In this document: positions 1 to 17,624 of the stretch, piece by piece
Numbering within the stretch: the first letter of the stretch is position 1
How the letters are laid out: every line of letters starts with the position of its first letter
Assembly: GCA_001584585.1 (NCBI GenBank)
Contig: LSYV01000020.1
Location: forward strand, 597,041 to 621,491
Origin: Gonium pectorale
Lineage: Eukaryota; Chlorophyta; Chlorophyceae; Chlamydomonadales; Volvocaceae
Length of the DNA: 24,451 nucleotides
Direction: 5' to 3'
Translations under genes and position numbers: made by a program
Notes under the pieces: model-generated
What the model saw: the letters and a program-made list of their open reading frames with translations, nothing else
Database searches by the model: none
What the model was told of the DNA's origin: nothing

Positions 1-232
1 TCTTTTCATTTCGACACGCACCCCACCGCACGCCTCGAGCCCGCAGCGGTCGGCGCCCCAGGGGCCATCAATGACGAGGGCACCGCGTGGCTTCGCCCCC
101 ACCCCACCCCCACCCCTGCCCCTGTAGCCAGCCCCGCTTCTTTAACTTGGAGGGCCGCGCCAGTGCCCGACCCTCGCATCCCCACAGGCCGCCCCGCCAC
201 CCCCCCTCAGGCCGCCCCGCCCCGCTCCGCAC

Positions 233-9540
<9,308 letters not shown>

Positions 9541-10184
9541 CTACACTCGAGGACCTAAAGTATGACACGGGCTGCCTAGATTTATGCCATGTCCCTCACT
9601 CTCTAAATACAGCCCATGGGCAGCTTGCGCTGCTAACGGAGCCCACCGCGATAGTCAACCGCAGGAACTGAAAGGCGCTGTCCCCTAACTCATGGCTTCA
9701 TCAAGAACTCAGTTTTCAGTATTTATAACAATTGGTGTTTACAAAAGGCTGCAAAGCTCAGAAATCTGGGACATACGATAAGTATGATAGGTGGCGGCAA
9801 CTGTTGGCAAATTTTACCATAAAGTATATCACGCTCAAAATACGCAGATATGAGGGAGCTTGTGTTAGCGGGGCCGTGTCGGTACGGTCAGTTCGGCTTG
9901 GGGCCACTCCTCGATTGCACTCCAGTAACAGTCTAAATAATTGCTTAGAACGTGACAGTGGCAAGCACTCAGTCCAGTACAGCTACGGCGGCGTCTCATC
10001 AGGCGTGGAGGTCTTCTCCTCGGGGCGGGCGCAGTGGCAGGCCGAGTGGGGACGGATGTGGGACGTAGGGGCGGTACGGGCGGGACTGAAGCGGTGTGGG
10101 GAGGACACGCCGACCACGGAGCGCAGAGAGGTAACAAACAGCCTAAACAGCCTACCACGCAGCCTGCCGTACACGGCCTCACGC
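9541..10184. other. Stretch without a recognisable gene
   Basis: This should contain the unresolved 5' end of the kinase gene (9541-9720). Beyond it, 9720-9870 is clearly AT-richer than the rest of the window. No ORF here has convincing composition, splice context or motifs. Confidence 0.5.
9720..9728 (-). promoter_or_regulatory. Possible TATA box of the kinase gene
   Basis: The minus strand reads TTATAAATA here, about 180 nt upstream of the first proposed kinase exon, in a locally AT-richer stretch. The spacing would allow a short 5' leader and a small first coding exon. This rests on motif and position only. A minus-strand TGTAA (the algal polyadenylation signal) lies next to it at 9738-9742 and could instead mark the 3' end of an upstream gene. 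Confidence 0.3.
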
Positions 10185-10330
10185 TTAGAAGTGCCGTACC
10201 TGCACGACCTGGAGCGCCACGAGCTCTGCGTACTGGAGCTCGTCCGGGAAAAACGACGACGTGGGGCCGTCGGGTCCCTGCGGCCGGCGCGCGCGCGTGG
10301 CGTTGGTGCGGACCCAGCACCAGCACCTAA
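10185..10330 (-). CDS. Isolated coding-like exon, unknown protein
   Basis: On the minus strand the frame ending at the stop near 10185 contains a segment with protein-like composition: RCWCWVRTNATRARRPQG followed by SSFFPDELQYAELVALQVVQ. A CCGCAG acceptor precedes GPDGPTSS and a GTACGG donor follows VVQ, so it could be an internal exon. If the frame is read on, it ends as VQVRHF-stop. A possible first exon starting MGSRVSRIEEREAA lies upstream at about 10625 on the same strand, but no junction could be confirmed. I do not recognise the family. It may belong to a small gene between the repeat array and the kinase, or be a gene remnant. Confidence 0.3.
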
Positions 10331-11792
10331 GGTGGTAGCGCCAGGGCACGGCATTGCTCAGGCAGGAACGGCGGCGCGCCAGGGGCGACGTCCGGCGCCA
10401 TGCGGGGGCGGTTCCTCCCTTTCCTCCAAGGCAACCTTGGCCCTGCACCCCGCCCATCATCCTCCCATCTCACAATACTTGGCGCCCGGCATTCGTGTTT
10501 CCGATGGATGGTGTGGGGTGAGGTGGGTGGGGGCGGGGGTACAACGGGCCAGACCCTTGGGCTGGGCGGGAGGCGAGCGGATAGCGGCCTCCCGCTCCTC
10601 GATGCGGGACACTCGGCTTCCCATATGGTGCTACCTATACGAGACTGATGATTATCAGCTTTATTTGATTCACCCTCCGCCTCCCCGGCCGCACATGCCC
10701 TCACGTGTCTCAGCCAACTTTCGATTACCTGTCCTGTCCTCACGATGGCACAGGGCATGGCGGCAGCCTGGCTAACTTCCATCGGGGCGATCGGTCCCAA
10801 TCATCTCTTGGCCCGCATCAAAAGTGGTTTCATTCGGAAAAGAAACGGATGTTGTCACGACAAAGTGCCAACCTGGACGGCAGGCGAAGGAGGCAAGTGA
10901 TGGGCCCTCCTGTTGCGGCTCCCATGAACGGGCGTGAAGGGATCGGCACCCGTGTTGCGCCGCGCAGCGACAGGTGTCCGGGGACAAAGAAGTTCATATG
11001 CAGTACGCAGGACGTGCCTTGTACACGATGACGTTGTCGCGTCACGTTGTGCGGTGGGCCTGACACGTGTAACGGTAAGCACATCAAAGCGCTCTCAGCG
11101 GTGCGCTGCCTCTCTGTCCTCAGACCCGGCTGTCTCATCAGCGCCAGCGGCTGTCGTCGCTTCCCGGTTGCAGCGCTGCCCATTGGCCTGAATCAGGACA
11201 CGATGTGTCCCGACAGAGGCGCTATCATACGAACAGATGGGGAAAAGCTTCCTTGAAGCTAAGAAAAGGGCGGAGCCCCGTGAGACCGTACCGGGGATTT
11301 AGGTCATGAAGGGTGGAACATGTATGTGTACCGTAGCGGATGCATGCGCAGGGGCAACCGCCCGCACCCGCACGCACACGCCCTAAGGGGTAGGGGAGCG
11401 AGACAGAGAGGCACAATCGTGTCAACCCGTCATGAACCCCAGTGTTGTCCGCAAGTGGGCATCGACGTTCGTTAGAGAAGCCCCGCTTGGCTTGTGCGGG
11501 TTGAGTCGTAACTGTGCCGGGTTGACATGGTTGCGAGAATTGTGAGCGCCAGCAAGGAACTCAGAGACCGGGCGCCTAGCAGCGGTATGTGCATATCTCA
11601 CGGTATTATCGTGACTTTTTTCCGGTGCAGTTTGTTTGGGTGGGGCAGCTTTCCAAATCGTCAAATGCTAACCAACGGCTATGAAATTCAACAAACATAT
11701 AAGAAATGCTCTAAGTGTGAGACTGCACTAATTGGTTATGCGTAGGATGGAGTTTGGCCCGTCCGTCCGTCCGTACGGACGATACGGACTTG
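10331..11792. other. Stretch without a supported gene
   Basis: Apart from the weak MGSRVSRIEE... candidate near 10625 (minus) and a GC hairpin motif at 11268-11279, no gene is supported. The short ORFs on both strands have mixed composition and lack splice context or motifs. At 11755-11790 a short run of GTCC/GTAC palindromic units leads into the repeat arm. Confidence 0.5.
11268..11279. repeat. Short GC hairpin motif GGGCGGAGCCCC
   Basis: This is an imperfect palindrome (GGGC/GCCC stem). Its reverse complement GGGGCTCCGCCC is the core of the hairpin cluster at 20694-20740, so the same motif family occurs at two separate places in the window. Confidence 0.6.
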
Positions 11793-12259
11793 AGGGTTGC
11801 TTTGCAACGGCAGGAATAGGAATATGCGTGCGCGGGGGGGTTGGTGGCTGCACGGGTCATGAAAAGCGGCAGCCCCCCCCCCCCCCAAAATGGCGCTGTG
11901 CGCCCTGTCACGGACCGAGTCTGTGACTGTGCCTGCGTGTGGGTGTGACATGAACGCTATCTATGGACCAGTGTCGGGGTTCACGGAGGCCAGCACGAGC
12001 GAATTTGGACCCAGTGATCCACGGGTAGCTGTCAGGCTGGCATGGGCAGGCAGTAGTCCTTACTCTTCAGAGACGGTGGTAGGGTATTACTCTATGCAGC
12101 TGCGATGTCATGTTGCTACGGACCCTGTATGTGCAAAGGCCCTGCTGTAGGGTGGCCTGCCGCGTGCCTGGTCGCAGCCCCTAATGCGCATGAGTGAATT
12201 TGGTCAGTGACCCCTGGGTCGCAGTCTGGCTGGGTGGCATGGGCAGGTGTTTTGGGGCG
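11793..12259 (+). repeat. Left arm of a large inverted repeat
   Basis: This ~470 bp segment matches the reverse complement of 14061-14528 over its whole length. Shared landmarks in the same order are GGGTTGCTTTGCAACGG, a G-run, GGTCATGAAAAGCGGCAG, a C-run, ATGGCGCTGTGCGCC, AATTTGGACCCAGTGAT and GGCAGGTGTTTTGGGGC. Mismatches are few and mainly in homopolymer lengths and scattered substitutions. The arms enclose about 1.8 kb of further repeat units. No transposase is present. Confidence 0.85.
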
Positions 12260-14060
12260 GCAATCCTTCTGCTTCTGAGGCGGTGAAAGGGTATCACTCC
12301 AGGCAGCTTCGATGTCATGTTGCTTTAGGCTATGTACGTGCAAAGGCCTGGCTGTAGCGCGGACTGCCACGTGGCTGATGGCTGTCCAGAATGTGCTGGT
12401 TGCTGTGTGATGCGGGGTGTGGTGGGGGGGGGGGGTTGGGGGTTAGGCGATCTCAGTAGAGAAGCCTGGGGGCGGGCATGTCTGTCCCGACGGTCGAACA
12501 ACTGGGGGCTGCGAAGCTGAGAGCTGGGCGGCAGGCNNNNNNNNNNNNNNNNNNNNGGGGCGTGCGAAGACTGAGAGCTGGCGGCAGGCGCCATCCTCCC
12601 TCGTGGGTCCGTCGTGCATGCATGGACCGACCAAGGACCGGGCGGTTTTGGTAGCGGGCTGAGAAGTCCGGACCGGCTATCCTTGCAGTCTAGACCGTGT
12701 GTGTGTGTGGGGGGGGGGGGGCGTCAGCCACCCCGGCAACAGTGCAACACGCCACAAGCCGTGTGAAGTGACGTGCATGCATGTGGTAGATTGGCGCTGC
12801 TACGGACCGCACTAGGGATGACGTCTGCGAGCGTTTGGGTCTTGGGTCCCTTGACTTGGGCATTTTGTGCCTAGTGCTGCGGCATAAAATCATGATAGGG
12901 TTGGAGTGTTGTGCGGGGGGCAAGGGGGCAGTGGCATGCACCACTGGGCTGCACCTTCACACTGCACGTGGCGCCGTTGGCGGGGGGCTGCCGCATCCCC
13001 CCCCCCGCAAAACACAGCATCCAGCTCATTACAGACAGCTATCAGGCACAGGGCAGTACGCAGTACAGCCGCGCCTTTGCACGTACATGGCCTATAGTCA
13101 CATGCCATCGAAACTGCATGGAGTGCTACCCTACCACCGCCTCAGAAGCAGAAGGATTGCCGCCCCAAAACACTTGCCCATGCCACACAGCGACCCATGG
13201 GTCACTGGGTCCAAATTCGCTCGTTCTGGACGCCCTGAACCCCGACAATACTCCATAGCTCTCACATCACACTCCACCGTAGGTACAGTCACGGACACGG
13301 TCAGTGACAGTGCACACGGCGCCGTTGGCGGGGGGGATGCCACCCCACCCCCCGCACCCCCCCGCATCACACAGAATCAGGCACCACCGAGGGCAGCCAC
13401 CGTCCGAATCAAACAGCACACGCGACCCGTACAACCGCGGAGGTGCTGTCTCGGCATACATGACGCTGTTACCATGCTCAGTCAGCGCGCAGGGCTCACA
13501 TGCGGTGCTTCCCAACACTCCAAACTGGTCATGATGGCATGCTGCAGCACTTTGCACAAAATGACCAAGTCAATGGACCCAAGGCGCCAATGCACACAGA
13601 CACGGTCCCAATCACGGTCCGTATGTAGCAGCGGCAATCTACCAAATGCCTGCACGTTACTTCACACGGCACGTGGCGCCGTTGGCGGGGGGGCTGCCGC
13701 CCGCCCCCGCCCCCCCCCCGCAAAACACAGCATCCAGCACATTGCAGACAGCTATCAGGCACAGGGCAGTACGCAGTACAGCCGCGCCTTGGCACGTACA
13801 TGGCCTATAGTCACATGCCATAGAAGCTGCATGGAGTGCTGCCCTACCACCGCCTCTGACACTGAAGGACTGCCGCCCCAAAACACCTGCCCATGCCAGC
13901 CACACAGCCACACACACACCCGCCGAACACAGCAACCAGCACATTACGGACAGCCGCGTCACTGTATTCCCTTTCGTGCAACCCTTACGGACGTGGCCCC
14001 TGCCCGCGCGCGCGTATTCTTTCTTCGGGCCATTGCACAGGTAACCGGGCAGTGGTGCAT
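12240..14060. repeat. Interior of the array: diverged units of one repeat family in both orientations
   Basis: A direct duplication is visible: about 12962-13165 recurs at about 13671-13883 (offset near 710 bp), both running from GCACGTGGCGCCGTTGGCGG through a C-run, AAAACACAGCATCCAGC and the CCTACCACCGCCTC block. The segment 12240-12430 is the reverse complement of about 12995-13164. The segment 12751-12920 is the reverse complement of about 13520-13680. Every unit contains a GGCGCCGTTGG or GCGCCATT element next to a run of 7-14 G or C. The 458-codon ORF here only reflects repeats without stops. It could be a nested non-autonomous transposon cluster or a satellite; no coding capacity for mobility is seen. 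Confidence 0.75.
12537..12556. other. Assembly gap (20 N)
   Basis: Twenty consecutive N. The flanks nearly duplicate each other: CTGAGAGCTGGGCGGCAGGC just before the gap and CTGAGAGCTGGCGGCAGGC shortly after it. The two contig ends may overlap, so the gap size is probably arbitrary and the true sequence may be shorter. Confidence 0.98.
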
Positions 14061-14528
14061 GCCCCAAAACACCTGTCCATGCCACCCAGCCAGACTGCGA
14101 CCCATGGGTCACTGTCCAAATTCGCTCATGCACATTAGGGGCTGCGACCAGGCACGCGGCAGGCCACCCTACAGCAGGGCCTTTGCACATACAGGGTCCG
14201 TAGCAACATGACATCGCAGCTGCATAGAGTAATACCCTACCACCGTCTCTGAAGAGCAAGGACTACTGCCTGCCCATGCCAGCCTGACAGCTACCCGTGG
14301 ATCACTGGGTCCAAATTCGCTTGTGCTGGCCTCCGTGAACCCCGACACTGGTCCATAGCGTCCATGTCACACCCACACGCAGGCACAGTCACAGACTCGG
14401 TCCGTGACAGGGCGCACAGCGCCATTTTTTTTGGGGGGGGGGGGCTGCCGCTTTTCATGACCCGTGCAGCCACCAACCCCCCCGCGCACGCATATTCCTT
14501 CTTCGGGCCGTTGCAAAGCAACCCTCAA
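14061..14528 (-). repeat. Right arm of the large inverted repeat
   Basis: Reverse-complement partner of 11793-12259. It contains AAATTCGC and GACTCGGTCCGTGAC, followed by a T-run, a G-run and CTGCCGCTTTTCATGACC. It runs to within about 75 bp of the inverted gene copy that begins near 14603. Confidence 0.85.
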
Positions 14529-14602
14529 CGGACCCACAAAACCGTCCACCCCTCCAACCGTCAACGGACCCACAAAATGGCCAAGTCAAGGGATCACGCA
14601 GC

Positions 14603-14876
14603 AGCAGCAGATCACGCAGCTGCAGCAGCAGTATTACGTGGACAGCGGAAAGCTGCTGCTGCGGCAGATGGCCACTCAGGCTGTCAACAAGCTGGTCCGC
14701 AAGGTCAAGCCTGGCATTTCGGCGTACGACGCTCGCGACGTGCGGCTGTCAGTCGTAGCCGCTTACGCCGAGGAGAGCCAGGCGGGCGTCACCGTGTACC
14801 AGAAGTTCTCCAAGAAGTACACCAAGCTCAAGGCAGGTGTGAAGGCCCTGTGCGAGATGGGCAGGCCCGTGGCACA
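14603..14876 (+). pseudogene. Inverted partial copy of the Gln-rich coiled-coil gene
   Basis: The plus strand here repeats the middle of the minus-strand gene at 15059-15350. It covers the end of the Gln repeat (ITQLQQQ), YYVDSGKLLLRQMA, then KVKPGISAYDARDVRL, YQKFSKKYTKLKAG and ALCEMGRPVA. By eye the two copies are identical from QYYVDSG onward, and they differ only by about 12 nt of CAG/CTG-type repeat at the outer end. Identity stops sharply after GGCACA (14876 and 15059). Beyond that the plus frame runs into unrelated residues and stops near 14964. There is no start codon or upstream exon, and the outer side joins the repeat array within a few bases (AAGTCAAGGGATCACGCAG), so this is a broken copy. 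Confidence 0.85.
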
Positions 14877-14880
14877 GTCC

Positions 14881-15931
14881 TTACGAGCTGCCCTGCTGCG
14901 GCCCCTCGGTGGAGACAAACAGCGGCTCGCCCATGTCGGCCGCGAGCTCCACCAGGCAAGTTAGGACCTCCTCAGCGTGCGGCCGCGTGAGCAAAGGCAC
15001 GTGCTCCTTGATGGCAGCCCGGAGCACCTCCTCCGTCACCGGCGGCTGCGGAATGGGGTGTGCCACGGGCCTGCCCATCTCGCACAGGGCCTTCACACCT
15101 GCCTTGAGCTTGGTGTACTTCTTGGAGAACTTCTGGTACACGGTGACGCCCGCCTGGCTCTCCTCGGCGTAAGCGGCTACGACTGACAGCCGCACGTCGC
15201 GAGCGTCGTACGCCGAAATGCCAGGCTTGACCTTGCGGACCAGCTTGTTGACAGCCTGAGTGGCCATCTGCCGCAGCAGCAGCTTTCCGCTGTCCACGTA
15301 ATACTGCTGCTGCAGCTGCTGCTGCAGCTGCGTGATCTGCTGCTGCAGCTGCGTGATCTGCTGCTGCTGCCCCGAGACTTGCTGCTGCAGCTCCGTAATC
15401 TCCTCCTGCTGGTAGGAGGCGTGCAAGTCGAGCCCAGCAAGTGCCTCTGCTGAGCTCAGCACGGCGCCAGCTATGGCTTTTTGGGAGGGCGGCCGCCCAG
15501 AGCTCGCGCCGGTGCATATGGACTCTGCTTCTCCAATCGCGACCAGAACAGAAGAGCGCAGCTTCCACAAGCTGGTGCCGCCGGCTGCGGCGCCAGCACA
15601 TGGATGCGCGCTTTTCATGGACCCCACGAGTTTATAGCAATTCTGAAAACCGGATTGGGCGCGCAGCGCCAGTTCCTCCATTGCACTGCAAGGGAAGAGG
15701 ACATTGGGGCAAAGGAGTCAGTGAGCCTGAGCTGCAGCGCTTGGGAGATGATACGGCTGAGGTTGTGAACAGAGAAGACATGAAGATATACACCCAGACG
15801 CCACAAAAAATCAAAACCGAACGTTCTTCGACGCTTTCAAGTTGCACGTCAAGACACGCCGGGAACCGGCTCAAGATCAGGCTGCTCATTTCGTCACCCT
15901 CAGCGAAAGGCTTCAAACCGGCAGCCCTCAT
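14881..15931 (-). CDS. Gln-rich coiled-coil protein of unknown function, two or more exons
   Basis: The main exon 15685-14881 holds a 266-codon frame from its first ATG. An Ala-rich N-terminal part (VLSSAEALAGLDLHASY) is followed by a coiled-coil Gln repeat (EITELQQQVSGQQQQ and further ITQLQQQ units). Then come a basic helical part (QAVNKLVRKVKPGISAY, YQKFSKKYTKLKAG) and an acidic helical C-terminus (EEVLTCLVELAADMGEPL). A CCCTTGCAG acceptor sits just before it. An upstream exon 15931-15792 (or from 15964) reads MRAAGLKPFAEGDEMSSLI ... ACLDVQLESVEERSVLIFC and joins in phase through a GTATAT donor, giving about 314 residues. The family is not recognised; no catalytic motif or membrane segment is seen. 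The tandem heptad-like Gln units suggest self-association (inference). Its 3' half is duplicated in inverse orientation at 14603-14876. The first exon and start remain tentative. Confidence 0.6.
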
Positions 15932-15964
15932 CAGGCACGGGTCCAGCTCAAGTGTGCAGTTGGG

Positions 15965-17624
15965 CTATACCCCCATCATCTTCTGGACCCGCATCTTTCA
16001 CCTACGAAGCCTCCCGTCACATAGAGCTGGGTTCGCCGTGATCCCCGTGCCCCAGACCCCAGATCCCAACCACCTCGGCGAGCCCGTACAATGTGCATGC
16101 CGGAAGTCAGCCACCCAACCGAGAGTCAAGAGCCGGCGTTCTAAACGACACCGTGTCGCACCTGCTGGTGGTGCAGTAGCCGATGAGTAACCGATGAACC
16201 ACACGTCGCTGCGGTCCACAGGCCTTGGCGCAGTAGCTGCACCTGGTGGGCGGGTCGGGGGTCGGGCAGGGCACGCGAAGGCACGAAGACTCGCAAGGCA
16301 GGAAATGCACTCCGCCCCTGCATACCAAACACAGTTCAAAACTCGCTCAGCACACAGCTCGCCAACCCGGTCTCATCGGCGCCTCACGGCCAGTGTCGTC
16401 ATCCCTGATTCTTCCACCCCACCCAGCCGCACGCTCCATGCCCACTCGAAACAGCAGGCGCAGCAGTATGGGGAGCATAGATGATGCCCTTCAGGAAGCA
16501 CGCACCCTATTTACACGCATAAGCCTGCTTCCAGCTCGTACCTTGGCTTGTTGTGGGGAGCTCAGGACCAGGCCTGGTCGGAGGGCTCTTCCAGCTTCCA
16601 GCTTGTGGCGAAGCCAAAGCCAAAAGTTCTGTGTTTGCTTGGAAGTGGAGCGAAAGGAGCAGCCGTAAACAAGGAGCGAAGGAGGAGCGAAATGGAAGCA
16701 GAGGAATGCAGGAAGGTTTGCAAGGATTGCTGCACCCCACGCGGTGACGACAATAGAGAGCAACTTGTTTTGAGGACAAATTCAAGACTGAAGAGAGACG
16801 ACGCGCACCGCACCGTACCGCCGTCACGCGGTACGTGTCGGGCGGTAACCCCTTCTTGTTACAGGTGACACACTTGCAGATCCGCAAACACCAGACATGT
16901 GACATGTGAACCCCTTACATTGACCCTAGTCCTCCCCCCAGCCAAGGCCGTAAACAAGCCCAGCAGGCGGTGGCTTCTAGCACGGGAGGCAAGGACCGCC
17001 ACCCTTACAGTCAAGGCGCAATAATGAGTTTCGGATGCATGTCGGCAGCGTCTGGTCGCCCTGGCACCTCGGGCAGGCCCATCATACTCCCTACATCCCT
17101 GCGATCCTCGGTTTGGGCAAGCTGAGCAAGCCCAGCGGCAAGCCCAGCGGCAAGCCCAGCGGCAAGACGGGCCGTGACGCGGATGACCGTGACCGGCGCC
17201 TTGGTGCCTGACTGGTGTCATACCAGATTACCGGATACAGCATCGTGACTAACCATCATAGGGACAGGCGCTCCTTGACTGTCGTGGCTGGTAGAGCGAG
17301 AAGTGGGATTCGGTGCCCATGCCACCAAGCGTCGAAGCTGCTGGCTCCCAGCGCCCAATTTGCGGGCTGCTGCTGCCTCAACCGCCCATGCCGGGGCCCT
17401 GACGACGACGAAGGCGTAAGTGGCGTAAGCCAGATTCTACGGCACCATGGGAGTCTCCTGACACGTCTTACAGCGTGCCTCCTTGTAACAGCGCTCGCTC
17501 TGCGCAAACGCTCTCTGCCTTGGGTGACGTTCCGGACAGTTTCGGATCCGGGAATCTTGTCCCCTGCTCAAATCAAGTGCTGTCTGACAGCCTGCCAGTA
17601 AATCCTACGTGCGGTGACCCAGCA
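15965..17624. other. Stretch without a supported gene
   Basis: ORFs of 60-140 codons occur on both strands but none shows protein-like composition with splice signals. A minus-strand frame around 16562-16640 (ending FGFATSWKLEEPSDQAWS-stop) looks faintly coding but has no partner exon. The stretch may include 5' sequence of the coiled-coil gene (left) and the 3' UTR of the TAM41-like gene (right), plus a 12-bp tandem repeat. Confidence 0.5.
17127..17162. repeat. Three tandem 12-bp units
   Basis: The unit CAAGCCCAGCGG is repeated exactly three times, and a partial fourth follows (CAAG). No gene is evident around it. Confidence 0.9.

Noticed and set aside
1..231. Last kinase exon (subdomain XI) at the left edge
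   Set aside because: No CW...RP-type motif is found in any minus-strand frame; the stretch reads as intron, so the final exons must lie outside.
9732..10775. 347-codon plus-strand ORF
   Set aside because: Composition changes abruptly along its length from AT-rich to GC-rich. It has no motif or splice context and overlaps better minus-strand candidates.
12835..14211. 458-codon plus-strand ORF as a protein
   Set aside because: It lies wholly in the repeat array, and its repeated peptide blocks simply mirror the DNA repeats. It has no motif.
14464..14964. Intact plus-strand 166-codon gene
   Set aside because: It fuses repeat-array sequence, the inverted partial gene copy and antisense spacer. 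It has no valid start or upstream exon.
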